From the NCBI GenBank assembly GCA_019787685.1, contig JAHNUO010000005.1:868001-932000 (forward strand): a stretch of DNA of 64,000 nt, written 5' to 3'. The notes beneath the pieces were generated by a model. That model was not told the DNA's origin, made no database searches, and saw only the letters and a program-made list of their open reading frames with translations. Below, piece by piece: positions 50,201 to 61,865 of this stretch. This DNA is from Chiua virens. Its lineage: Eukaryota; Basidiomycota; Agaricomycetes; Boletales; Boletaceae. Each line of letters starts with the position of its first letter. Within the stretch, counting starts at the first letter, position 1. A program made the translations under genes and the position numbers.

Positions 50201-50219
50201 CCTCCGGCGGACTAGACAT
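44266..50219 (-). CDS. Paladin-like protein with three PTP-like phytase (inositol hexakisphosphate phosphatase-like) domains
   Basis: Large cytoplasmic phosphatase-like protein, about 1400 residues, in many exons. Start at 50219 (MSSPPEDDGKDALIRGRS), then a disordered N-terminus. Each of three repeats has a head (NFRASRQGNLNVFGVAQPRT; NFRNVPGTNIYACGQPT; SGMPTVQG), a middle signature (VVWFSTREEPIVYISGRPFV; VVWVTLREEPIVYVNGAPYC; FWTSLREEPVVYVAGRPHV), a W-containing strand, and a Cx5R loop: SCGMGAVRTT (about 48920), NCQLGRGRST (about 46840) and NCQMGRGRTT (about 44930). All three loops keep Cys and Arg but the residue before Cys is Ser or Asn, not His as in classical PTPs. C-terminus EHREIAKLLGRRSLD, stop 44266. 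The animal homologue PALD1 is linked to phosphoinositide control; the fungal substrate is unknown. No frame break seen over 6 kb. Confidence 0.88.
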
Positions 50220-51198
50220 TGTTCCGAAAGCTGTAACACAGGTAGGAAGGGTGCAGGAGGAACACGGAATCGTATTCATGTCCGAGAGCGTCACAAGTCA
50301 CGTGTTGTCAGGGGACTTACCTTGACTTCTCATCGACATCACTCAAATGCTACACTTTTATGTTGTCTTTCAATGTTTGTGTAAGTAGTGTGACAAGTGT
50401 GACGACGTGATTTTCCCCCCTCAACGCTGCGTAATTCAGATTATGTACTTAATGTGTCAGAAACCAACAGGTATAGACGGCCCCTGCTACCGTGTCAGCA
50501 GAGTGTCACCGCATTCTCAGAGACTCCAGGTCCGTGTCACCGCCGGTGTCGAATCCGAGTCACTCAAATTGTCCAATTTCATGTTTGAATTGGTGGAAGA
50601 ACGTTACTTTGTTATTTCCCCGTGCTCGAATTGAGCCGCGGAGTCTCCGCCTCATAGTATGAATGCCTATCATGATCTACCTTTTTACACACCATTCTCA
50701 CAGCATGGGTTCACTCACACCTTTGTCATCCTGACGCTTGCCACCTCGGATAACACTCGGTCCGACATGCCATCCTGTTACGGTTCTCAATTTGTAACCC
50801 ATAATTGTCGGATCAGTCTTGAAGGCCAACGAATTTCTTGACACTGCGCACCGCCAGGTTTTTGAGAACTGTGCCTTATTTAGATGTGACAGCGCCGAAA
50901 AGAAAAGTACGTATACAGCTGTCGTTCCACGCGTTCCTTGCTTGACGTCCCTTCGAGTTTATTCCTGTGAAATTTCCGCGCCTGCCAGAGCGTGACATGC
51001 CCCTTTCAGACCAGAGAACATAGCTTCTCAGTAGAAGTCTGTGCTGCAATGCCGGGTTGTGCCTCATTCATTTCATGGAAATGAATACCGAGCCCTCCAT
51101 CCATCTATGGGCTTTCAAAGACTTCAATGGAATGCTGTCGCGCCTCAATAGATATAAAAGGGCTTCGAACGCAAAAGCGACGTCAGGAAATCACGATA
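50220..51198. other. Divergent intergenic, paladin-like / P450
   Basis: About 1 kb with no gene or RNA recognised. Holds both promoters. Confidence 0.5.
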
Positions 51199-53358
51199 AT
51201 GATACCCCCTTACGCGCTTTTTTTATTCTCCTCTCTAACTGCGTTCGCACTTTTTATTGGTTATGTGAAGTGCAGGTCAACTCGTCCGTTGAATCTACCC
51301 CCTGGTCCAAAGGGTTTGCCGTTCTTTGGCAGCATCCTCGATATCAATACTTCCAAGCCCTGGGTTACCTTCTCTCAATGGGCGTCGGCGTACGGTTCGT
51401 GTCACCCTTGTGCAGCATATTGGAAATTATGACGTTTCGTATCCAGGTGACTTGGTTCACTGCACTCTTTTCGGACGGCAGATCCTCGTGATTCAGACCA
51501 CGGACGTTGCCAAAGCGTTATTCGACCAACGGTCGAGTGTGTACTCAGATCGGCCCCCGGTCAAGATCCATAAGGAGTGCGTTGACCCGTGCAGGTTCCC
51601 GATTGTCTGATTCATCAGCACCCTCAGGGTCGGATCAGAGTTCAACAGTGCACTGCTGCAGTATGGCGAGGAATGGCGGCTCCATCGGAGATTATTTCAC
51701 CAGTCCTTTCGTGCTGATGCTGCACAGAATTTTCTCCCAATGCAGTTGCGAAAAGTCCACCAACTACTAATGGCCATCTACAACTCGCCCGATCGTTATC
51801 AACGGCAAATTGAACTGTGAGCTTCTTTCATATCAGCCCAAAGGAAATATTGAAAGCCGTTTATATTACATAGTTATGCTTCTGCAGTGATCATGTCAGC
51901 CGTCTACGATTATGAAACCATTCCTAATGACGACCCGCTCGTACTGGCGGCGGAGAGGGCGATCGAAGTGTTTGTGAAAGTGGCAGGGCCGTCGACTGCT
52001 GCAATCTTGGAGGCCTTCCCTTTCCGTCAGCTTTGATTTACTCGTATCGCACTAGCTTTCTGCTGATGCTGATTCTCAGTGCTCAAACTCCCCGTTTGGT
52101 TCCCTGGCGCAACCTTCAGACGCATGGCAATACAGGCCAGAAGTAATTTACATGAGATGATGGATGTACCATTCCGCTATGCTCGTGACCGAGTGGTAAA
52201 GGATAAGTTTATTTCTGGTGCTGAACTGTCACCTGATGTTCTCCAAATCAGACGTCCGGTCTGTCCGGACCATGCATGGTATCCGAGTCCCTCAAACGCT
52301 TCTCCCGGTCCAACACCGAAGGCTTTGAACTCGCTCTGAAATACTCGTCTGCAACTGCGTTCATCGGTTAGCCACATATTTATATTGGTTTACTGCATCA
52401 ACTGACGCTGGGTACGAATAGCTGGTGTCGAAACAGTAGGTGCTTTAATGTCTCAATGCGGATATTCTCGAGCAACTCCACAGACAGCATCCACTTTGAC
52501 CGTGTTCATCCTAGCGATGATGCGTTACCCAGAAGTCCAAGAACGTGCTCAGGAAGAAATCGATGCCGTTGTTGGAACATATAGACTACCAGATATCAAA
52601 GACCGATCGTCACTGCCTTACACTGATGCAATTCTGCGTGAGACGCTGAGATGGCATCCAGTTTTCCCACTAGGTAAATAAACCCGTGAAGTATATCAAT
52701 TGCTACTAAATGGGCTACGGAAGGGCTGCCACATTACACGAACAAGAGTGATGTTTATGAAGGGCATTACATCCCCAAAGGTGATACTTTCATCTTCATA
52801 CAGAAGTTCTGTCTTCTGATGGGATCTAGATTGCGTAGTCTTGGCTAACCTTTGGTATGTCTGCAGACTCACACTACCTGACATTGCTGACCTAACACTC
52901 AGGTTAATGTCACGGGATGAGGCCAAATACCCCAATCCCAACGAGTTTATACCTGAGAGATTCCTCAGTCAGGATGGTAAACTCAATGATGATTACGTGT
53001 CATTTGCGTTCGGTTTCGGACGCCGAGTTTGGCAAGCAATTTCACCTCGTTTCTGATATTCAACTTACGCGGAACCCAGCGTCGGAAAACACTTTGCAGA
53101 CGCGTCGCTATGGCTAGCAATAGTTCATCTACTTGCCGTGTTTAAGTTCATGAAACCCTTGGACGAGAATGGCGCTGAAGTCGACCCAAACCCTGAATGG
53201 TCGACTGGACTGACTTCGTGAGTGTACCGTGTGCATTTGGAACTTGAATGAACATAGCCGCGCCCAGGCATCCCCTCGAGCTCAAATGTCGGGTTGTTGC
53301 ACGATCTCCTGAGATGGATGCGGACAAACTCAAGGAGATGATACAGCGCGGCAATTGA
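51199..53358 (+). CDS. Cytochrome P450 monooxygenase
   Basis: Membrane-bound haem enzyme; substrate unknown. Start at 51199: membrane anchor MIPPYALFLFSSLTAFALFI, then the proline hinge LNLPPGPKGLPFFG. Further landmarks: YGEEWRLHRRLFHQSFR (C helix WxxxR), AGVETTASTLTVFILAMMRY (I helix oxygen motif, split by an intron), ILRETLRWHP (ExxR), FIPERFL (PERF), and FAFGFGRRVCVGKHFADASL (haem loop). The Cys codon of the haem loop is split TG|C by an intron 53032-53079 that starts with GC, not GT; the direct reading without it gives a false FGFGRRVW. The stop is at 53358. One uncertain joint lies near 52250 (before MVSESLKRFS), possibly another single-base break. About ten introns. Confidence 0.88.
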
Positions 53359-55448
53359 ATGTGCCGCTGTTGATCGGCTTGGACGAATCTTTAATGAAGC
53401 CTCTCAAATTACTGTAATTCCTGCTAGAAACACCATAATTTATGTCCTGAAATTTTCACAATGAGCCGATCGGCGTTGTCGGCGTTTAAGAATTACGAGC
53501 ATCGTTCCCTCACAGATATGTACTCAACTTACGACAAAATGGACTCAAGTGACGCCCTTGGTTCGCACAAAGTCCGTCGGACCTCCATTCTGAAAGGTCG
53601 CAAAGTTCCTAAACTGAGGCAGCAGCCCCATATTTCCCTATAAATCTGGTTATCTTTTAGGTGACACACGTTATCCCGCCGCCCAAGGTCCCAAGGTCCC
53701 AACCGAGATGAGAATAAGTAACCAGTTGACGTGTTCATGATGGCCACGACAGAGTAATTAGGACGTCATTTTGATGAGTACTAGTAGCGCGCGTGGGATC
53801 GCACGTGCTCAAACTGGAGCGCGATCACATGTACTAGCAGTGGAGCTAGCCAAGTCACTGGCAAGTCGCACTCTTGACAAACGAGTAATGATTAATGAGG
53901 GCCAAGATGGATTTCTGAATCATGAACCATCGGAATTCATGTTCTTCTGTTCTATTTCCAAAAGCCGCCTTACTTGCATGTCCGAGGAACAGATCGCTTA
54001 TCTTCCTTGGGCCACAGTTCGACCGAGCAGTTTACAGGTTGGTCAGTGATGGATTCGTAAGCACATCACGAAAGTTGGCCGTCGGTGGTACTCGCCATCC
54101 CCGTACTGAACGCATGTTCCTGTAGACACAATGTTCTGCGCCTCCGTGTGATCAGAAGACCTTGCCTCCGAGAGGGAAGGCGACAAGGTCGGAGGAAACG
54201 ACATGTTAGTAACGAAGGAAAATCGAGTCACTTGCCATGTTATTACCTACAATGCAGATTCCCAGACTGAGGTGATGCATTCTTGCATCGAGATGGTGAT
54301 TTGGATCGATGTTCGTTGCGGCTTATTTACTTTGCGAATTGACACCGGTAAAGCGGGAGAAGTATATCTGATTCAGACACATTCTCAACTGGCCAGCGTC
54401 TCCTATGTTGGTCCTCGATCACCTTCCTTACCTTTCCGACCCTCAGCACGTCTGTGGCGTGGGGTGACCAACAAGATCAGAATAATCTCGAAGGTCTGGA
54501 TGTGAAGACTACCGCGAATGTGTTTCCGACCGATAGGCAAGACCCGGGTTTACAGCATATTGATAAAGTTCCGGATTCCGGACCGTTACTCAGGTTGTAA
54601 AGGTACAGCTTGGGCTTGAATCACATGTTGTCAAAGCACGCCAGATAGTTGACGAGTGGAAGAAAAAAAAGAGGCGGGGTATCAAGCTTCAGCGCTTCAG
54701 GCCTCAGGGGTCACGATCGTGGAGTACTCGTTTGCTTGAGGTATTTGCATCCGTCTACCCGACTGTTATGTAAAGGCCCCAAAAACGTGGACAGCAAAGT
54801 GACTACATAGTAGGTCGGGTGAAAACACGTGCAGGACGCTCGCAAGCGAAACGCAAACGACGGCAACTTGGGGAGATAACGCTCCTTTGTATCGCGCGCC
54901 TTGGGGCGTCGACGCTAGGCCAGCGATGATCGAGCCCGTATAAGTACACTTGACCATGAGATTACAACAAGGAAGCTTGAAAGAATAATTGCGGCTGAGA
55001 CTCATCACGGCAATGTGAACGATATCAAGGACGACGACGCCTCCAATGATCCGACATGCGCGATAGAGGGAGCCAAATTTACCGGTAGGGGAAGAGAGGG
55101 GACTATTTTTGGACGTTATCTATGTCACCACCAGGATCGATCGAGACTGTGGCAATGGACATTTGGAACTTGTTCTTGTCAGTCGTCTCGAAGAGAAAAC
55201 CGGACAGTTTATCGAACACTGGGAGTATTCGTGACAAGTGCCAGGTGAACTTTGAAGTTGGTTTACTTGGACAATTTACTTGGCACTGGTGCCACTCAGC
55301 CTAAATCGGGACAGTTGCGCCGTGCTAGGACCCACGGTTATTTGGCGTTAAGAGTTGTGCCGTGACTCGGACGAGCCTGTTAGTGTTGCTCTTGCTCCTC
55401 TTCTCACCACTACTACAGCAACCCTGGCTCTAGCATTAATAGCACCTC
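53359..55448. other. Intergenic, 2.1 kb, the longest gene-free stretch
   Basis: No gene, RNA or transposon terminal repeats recognised on either strand. The part before 55449 is pyrimidine-rich (about 55390-55420), as expected for a leader. Confidence 0.5.
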
Positions 55449-58232
55449 ATGTCCTCCCCGTCAAAGCCAGTAAACATTAATAACCGTCCCGTCGCCTTCG
55501 ACTCGGACTCTACCACTCCTTCAGGTACACCTGATATCCGAGCTCTCCGCGCTCAGTATTCTGGGACGCCTCCGGTGCCCAACATCCCAGCGCGATACAC
55601 TCCATTGCTTGGTTCCTATCCTAATGCAACTCGCTATGGGTCACCAAATACCGGCTTTTCTGCCAACGAGTTGATCACCAGAGACCGTACGACCTCTGGC
55701 GCAATTAACGCAAAGCGCCCGACGAGCTCTGCAGCCTCAGGTGGCGCTGCGGATAATAACATAGTTGATCTAGACGATCTTCCTGCCGAAGACAAGGCTA
55801 GAGTGCTCAGAAGACATCTTCTCTTGCATGGTGAACGTCCGAGTCGCACAGATTTACGTTCCTCAGAAGGCTCTGATCAAGGCGTACCTGACCCAGACGA
55901 GACCTCTGCAGAGTCGTCAACACCCACACGACCTGGACGCGAGATTTCCGAGGCGTTTCCTATACAATACCATGTTCCGGGTGCAGACGTTACGTGAGTT
56001 CGCCCCATGACCACAAGTTCCGGTCGCCGTAATTAATCGTTATCTATCTTGTAGCCATGATATCTACAAGTGGCATGCAGATCAAAGACGACAGTCTACT
56101 CGCCCACGTTCCGCATCGTACGCAGGCTCTGTTGCGCCACCGAACCCTGCGTTTGAACATATCCACGAGCCAGGTGGCTTCAGGCGGAACTATGTCCTCC
56201 TGCAATCCAACGATCAAGACGTCAACGAGAGACGCGCAACTAGCAATTTTATTGATTTCCTCTATATCTATGGTCAATTTGTGGGTACATCCTTTGTTTT
56301 CTCATTAAGAGTTATGTTTACATCGATAACAGGCAGGAGAAGATCTCGAAGAGGACGAAGACAGAGCTGAGGACGAGGAAACTGCCGAAGAAACCATTCC
56401 TTCAACGGTACCCACCACTAGCGAGACGCAACCCTTGTTGAAATCCACTGGTCGATCACGTTCTCGATCTAGACGGCGGGCTGCATCCATCAGTGCTCAC
56501 GGTGATGCGTCCGTACCACAGGCTGTTCTGATGGTGAGCGTCTCGTGCGGCTTCTGGATCATTCTCTGATGCCGCGCCCTCGCCAGCTTCTGAAATCTTT
56601 CGTAGGAACCGGGGTGCTGTTCCTCGGGAAAGGGTGAGTTCCTTCAATTCAATGGTTCCGTCGATGATCCCCACAACCCGAGCAGATTTGCCAATGGAGG
56701 GCTCCTTTTTTCCGCTATCACTATCGCTGTTGTTGCACTGATCTCCTTATATTCATTTTTGCTGTTGGTCGAGGCAAAGTTTGTCGTTTCCGGCTCCTTT
56801 GGTGGTAGGTGATTATCATTCACAAAACTGAAATTATACTTACGATCAACTCAGATATTGGCGGAGCGTTATATGGACCATGGATGCGATATGCGATCCT
56901 TTTCTCCATCGCAGTATCCCAAATTGGATTTGTAACGGCTTACACCATCTTCGTCGCGGAGAACCTCCAGGTTCGCTTTTCGTTGTCTAGAGATAATATA
57001 ATGGTATTCTAACTTGCACAGGCATTTGCTTCCGCAGTCACAAATTGCACGAGCGATTTACCCATCTTATTCTTTATCCTTATTCAGCTTGTCGCCTTCC
57101 TACCGTTGGCGCTTGTCAGAAACCTTGCGAAACTCAGTACAACCGCCCTCATCGCAGATGCTTTCATCCTTGCTGGCTTGATTTATATCTTTGGCAGTGA
57201 ACTATCCATCATTAGAGATAGGGGCATACAGCAGATTCAATTGTTCAATCCTCGAGATTTCCCTCTGTTCATAGGGTGAGTTAAGTTTCGAATATGCTCA
57301 TATGCTCAATAATGGAAATTTGGAAGTACTGCCGTTTTCTCGTTTGAAGGTGTGGGCTTGGTACGCGCTCTATTGTATATATTTATCCTGCGCGAACTTC
57401 TGACGAGTGGCACAGGTCATCCCAATTACGGATGCCATGCGCGAGCCGCACAAGTTTCCGAAGGCATTGACTGGTGTCATGTTAGGGACACTAGGTACGG
57501 ATTGTCTCGTATCACGTTTATCATCCTTTGATGCTCACTTTTGTTCAAGTGCTCTTTGGTGGAGCCGGTGCTCTCGCGTATTTAACTTTCGGATCAGACG
57601 TAAAGGCGGTTGTTCTCGTCAACCTTGACCAAACAAGTAAATTTACACAAGCAGTAAGCTCATTCAATGTTCGGTAGTTTTAGTAACTTGGTAACCTCAG
57701 CGAAATAGGTTCAATTCTTATATTCCGTCGCGATTCTCTTGTCTATCCCACTTCAATTTTTCCCGGCTGTGCGTATTCTGGAGAATGGACTCTTTGTGAG
57801 GAGCGGTAAACGGGATCCGCGCGTGAAATGGCTCAAGAACTTCTTCCGATTCGGACTGGTGATGGTTTGCACGGTGATCAGTTGGGCGGGCGCTGGGGAC
57901 CTCGACAAGTTTGTCGCGCTAATCGGCAGTTTTGCGTGGTAAGTGATGTCACCAAATTGCGTATCAAATGGAGAATTACCTGATTCTTTAGTGTGCCGCT
58001 GTGTTTCGTGTATCCTGCGATGCTGCACTACAAAGCGGCAGCCAAAACACGGATCCAGAAGATCATAGATATTCTGCTGTGCATCTTTGGGATGGCCGCC
58101 ATGATATTTACTACTGCGCAGACCCTCAAGGTAAGCTGTGTCGGGCGTATCTTACGGAATGGTTCTCATAGGTTCTGATTGCACTTGTAGCTCATGGCGG
58201 AACCAGAACCTGCTCCCTCGCCAAGGTGCTGA
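55449..58232 (+). CDS. Vacuolar amino-acid transporter, AVT3-like (AAAP family)
   Basis: Moves neutral amino acids across the vacuole membrane. Start at 55449 (MSSPSKPVNINNRPVAFDSD). A long disordered N-terminus of about 330 residues carries YIYGQFAGEDLEEDEDRAED and an Arg/Ser stretch (TGRSRSRSRRR), as in fungal AVT3/AVT4. Then the AAAP core of about 11 helices: QAVLMLLKSFVGTGVLFLGK, GGLLFSAITIAVVALISLYS, ILFSIAVSQIGFVTAYTIFV, LIQLVAFLPLALVRNLAKLS, GTAVFSFEGVGLVIPITDAM (typical FxFEGxG motif), FGGAGALAYLTFG, FLYSVAILLSIPLQFFPAVR, FVALIGSFACVPLCFVYPAM. Ends EPEPAPSPRC at 58232. Introns all join in frame. It could work with the Rag GTPase and VTC4 of this window in vacuolar nutrient storage, but they are 14 kb apart and this is inference. 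Confidence 0.88.
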
Positions 58233-58916
58233 GCACATGAGGCGAAGGCGAGTGTGATACTGATATGGGATGGAAGGTAAAGGTGGCGTTTCCGTTTCTC
58301 CAGAACTCGTAGCGTCAGAATGTTCTCCTGTAATGAGTAACTGGTAGACGCGTTGCCTAGGAATCACACATCTTCGCGATGCTGCTGTGTCCGATCGATT
58401 CTCCGCCCACACAGGAAAGAATACAGTCGCACGTTGGCATTGAACACAAGACGGAATCTGCATGTGCCGCACGAGCTAGTGTACGATCGGCATGTTTGCG
58501 AAATGAGCTTGTTCTTGTTGTCGTGGGTAAATCGCCGTTGCATGCTTCTTCGCCAACGCCGCAACTGAGTTCGGTCGTGGGATTACCGTTTACTCGGTTT
58601 CCCGCAATGAATGAGACTTACCCTCGACGTTCAAGCCAGTGTGCGCGTAACTTTTCTGACTCTCAGGTCCAGAAGCAATGCGAACCGGCCTGGTGATAAT
58701 GAGGCACGGTAACGACGGGAATTGAGGCAATGCGGAAACGTGTAATCCCCTCAATCGCTACAGTAACAAGGTTCGCAGCTCGCAGACACTCCGCACCGAA
58801 GCCACGATGGAAATCGTACATAAAGACTAGTAAAATTAATTCGTTCCGTTGACTCCTCGCTTTCTTGCTGCCAGGTCTCCATCCCCCCTCCAGGCGAGTC
58901 GAGATTATTTTGTATT
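58233..58916. other. Intergenic, 0.7 kb
   Basis: 3' region of the transporter gene and promoter of the next. No gene or repeat recognised. Confidence 0.5.
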
Positions 58917-61494
58917 ATGTCTGTATCAACTACCGATTCGTCCCCCAACCAACCCCGTGTACGCCGAAAGCCTGCTCCAAGCCTCGACCTCGTAGCCCGC
59001 TATCCAACACCGGACCCCACCGATCCTTTTGCTCCACTTTCTGTCCTTCGAAGCCGCACCGCCAGCACGCTCAGCAATGCTGGCGCTCCTCTCTCTTTTC
59101 GCGGCGAGTCCACTTCCCACCTCCCCTCCCTCCCTTATACCGGCGGTAGATATCCCCCGGACATCTACCAAGCATATCTTAACCTTGAAACCCCAGCCCC
59201 TGCCGGGGATGTCGCTGTCGTAACGGCATCGTGCACCAGAAGCACATCCAACCTCTCGCCAACCGTTAGCGGCTACGAGTCAGATGAGCCTATATGGCGT
59301 CCCCAGGACCGTAATCAGGAAGGTTCACGCTATATCCCAATCCAGCGTAGACGCTCCCGTTCGGCGGTGTCCAGAGGGGAAGCCCGGCTTCTCTCTATAC
59401 CGCCGAAAAATTCTCCATATGGACATTCGAAACTGCAATCATATGTCGTCACCAGCGCGCTGTCGTCAACCCCCGCTCTACAGTTCACTGCAGAGCCCGT
59501 ATCCATCTCACCTACCTCGTCCATCGGCCAAAGCAGCGAGAGCGTGCATTCGATCATGACGCGTGTCCAGTCTGACACAGGTTGCCCTGGACCCACGCCG
59601 TCTTCTCCACTTCGGCTGGCCGCATTTTCTGCCGACGACCCAGTGGCGCCATCGAACAACGTCAAGGCCAAAAAGTTTGCCCGGCTCCTACCGAAAAAGA
59701 TCGGGAGTCGCTTAGCGTTGACCCATCAGTCCACTGACAATCTAGCCCTGAGTCAGACAAACCCCTCTTTCACGTCATTTCCTCATCTTTCCAACGAGCG
59801 GCCGTCCAAATCGAAACACATTTCAGAGGAGAACACGTTTCACTGCGCGTCGCAAGTCGACGACGCTTTTCCCGGTCGAGATAGTCACTCGTCTACACAC
59901 CATGGACGTCTCAAGCGCCCCGGTTCGCGACTCTACACTTGGATATGCGTCTGAGCCACTCATAGATGCTGAATTTGGTTGCATACGTGCTCACGGCACC
60001 TCCACCCCTTCCCATTCTTCGCATGCATCCTACTCCACACCTCCTGCTACCAGCGCCACGCCTACCCACTTTCGCTCACTGACAGCCCTTGACGGTCGCG
60101 GCTTGGGTCCCACTCTCCATTGTCCGACTAGGTCCGAGATTTCACGGCCATCCACCGCCCAGTCCATTTCCCACCCGACTTTTGACGAGAATGCACTGCC
60201 GACTCCCAGACAACTTTCCGAAGCATCTTCGTGTGTCGTCATCGCTGAAAATGGCCTGCGCGTGCCATTTGGCGAGATTTTCCGAGATCAGAAGACGATT
60301 GTTATCTTCATCCGACATTTCTGGTAAGAATCGCCTCGTGGTGTGAAGTTGGTCCCGCTGACGAGAAAAGCAGGTGCCCTTTATGTCAAGATTATATGTT
60401 TTCTGTGACAGACAACGTTGACCCCAAAATGCTCAAGGAAACCGACGTCAACTTAGTCGTCATTGGAAATGGATCCTTTAACATGATCAAATCTTATAGA
60501 CGTGCGTGTCTCACCCCACTCGTGTGACAATTTTAGTCAATGATGCTTCTGTAGAAATATTTCGTACTCAGTTTACGTTCTATACTGATCCCTCGTTGCG
60601 CCTGCACAAGGCACTTGGAATGACTCTGCGCGTCATGGAGCCCAAAGCACAGCGCAAACGAGGTGGATATGTGCGTCATGGGCCCATGGCTGGGATAGCG
60701 ATGGTCTTCAAAAATGCCCTCCGTGTCGGTATGCCAGTATGGGAGAAAGGTGGCGACATTTCGCAGCTGGGCGGCGAGTTCGTCCTCGGTCCGGGGTGAG
60801 AAACACGTCCATGCCACGTTTCTACAATGAGCTCATTCGATTCCGATTCCGTAAACGCAGAATGACCGCCACCTATGCGCATCGGATGCCCAACCCGCGC
60901 TCTCACGCGCCCATCATGCACGTTCTCTCTGCTGCGGGCATATGTCTGCAGTGCGAGAAGCCCGCACCAATGACTGGGACTATCGCGCGGGCGACAGTGC
61001 CAGTGTTGGATGAGGACCAGTGGATGGAGGAACGCCGTTTGAGCCTCTCGCGGATCCGGGAGCGCAAGATCGCTCGCAGGATGGGCGTGGCGTTCCCATG
61101 CACGAACGAGGCCGATGAGCACCAGGTGGTGCTACCCAAGATTGACCCTCCTGGAAAGCTAACGCGGTCGGACAGCATTGAGGAAGAGGAGGAGGAGGAC
61201 AAGAACAAGGAAGAGGATGAGCAGGACGTGCGAGCAGTATCGGAACCCATCGTCGGGACCACTCAAAGTTCGACATGCGAACTCGAGCACGAGAATGTGC
61301 ACTGCCAGACTGCGTCGGAAACGACCGATGATGGCGAGGCGGAGACCTCGACCGTTGGTTCTCATACACTTTCCGAATCAGACTCGAGCTCAGACCGTAC
61401 GCGGACGGAAGAGGTTGAACCTCATACTTTGCGGGATAAAGTAACCATACTGGATCTCGAGGATCCAGGCATACCGGAGGATGTAAGCTTGTAG
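58917..61494 (+). CDS. Peroxiredoxin-like (AhpC/TSA, PRXL2-type) domain with long disordered extension
   Basis: The first part (58917 to about 59900) is about 330 residues of Ser/Pro-rich, probably disordered sequence (MSVSTTDSSPNQPRVRRKPA) with basic patches (RRRSRS). Near 59895 one extra base shifts the frame; the next frame goes on in the same style (VRDSTLGYASEPLIDAEFG) and runs into the domain: LRVPFGEIFRDQKTIVIFIR, HFWCPLCQDYM with a CxxC pair, VNLVVIGNGSFNMIKSY, FRTQFTFYTDPSLRLHKALG, RHGPMAGIAMVF, GGDISQLGGEFVLGPG, TYAHRMPNPRSHAPIMHVLS. This is the AhpC/TSA_2 (PRXL2A/FAM213-like) fold. A C-terminal tail is acidic (EEEEEEDKNKEEDEQD). An ATG at 59902 with good context could instead start a shorter, separate protein. 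Redox function is suggested by the CxxC only. Confidence 0.75.
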
Positions 61495-61865
61495 GGAATG
61501 GTGGATTCGCCTCGAGCGCTGTTGTTGTTTTCTCTCTCTCTCTCTAAGTATGGGTATTTAGAATGTTTTCATCATGACCACGTTGATTCAATGCCAACGC
61601 AACGCAATTTTACTCGGGATATATGCGGAAACAATGTGGTCATCGTCTTTGATCATTGTATTGTATCCAAGCAACTTTCGAGAGGCAATAATGATATTGA
61701 TACATGAAGTCATGCTAAATCGGACTCGAATCTTATAAGTACACAATATATCGACTGTCATATATCGTATTACGGGAGATTAGACTTGAATCAGCATATG
61801 AAAATCCTCCACCAAGAAATATTTGAGGTGCTAGTCGCTCAAGATTATACCTATGCTCGTGAGTT

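Noticed and set aside
53021..53056. P450 as a pseudogene lacking the haem cysteine
   Set aside because: Removing a GC-AG intron of normal length restores the Cys and the whole C-terminus.
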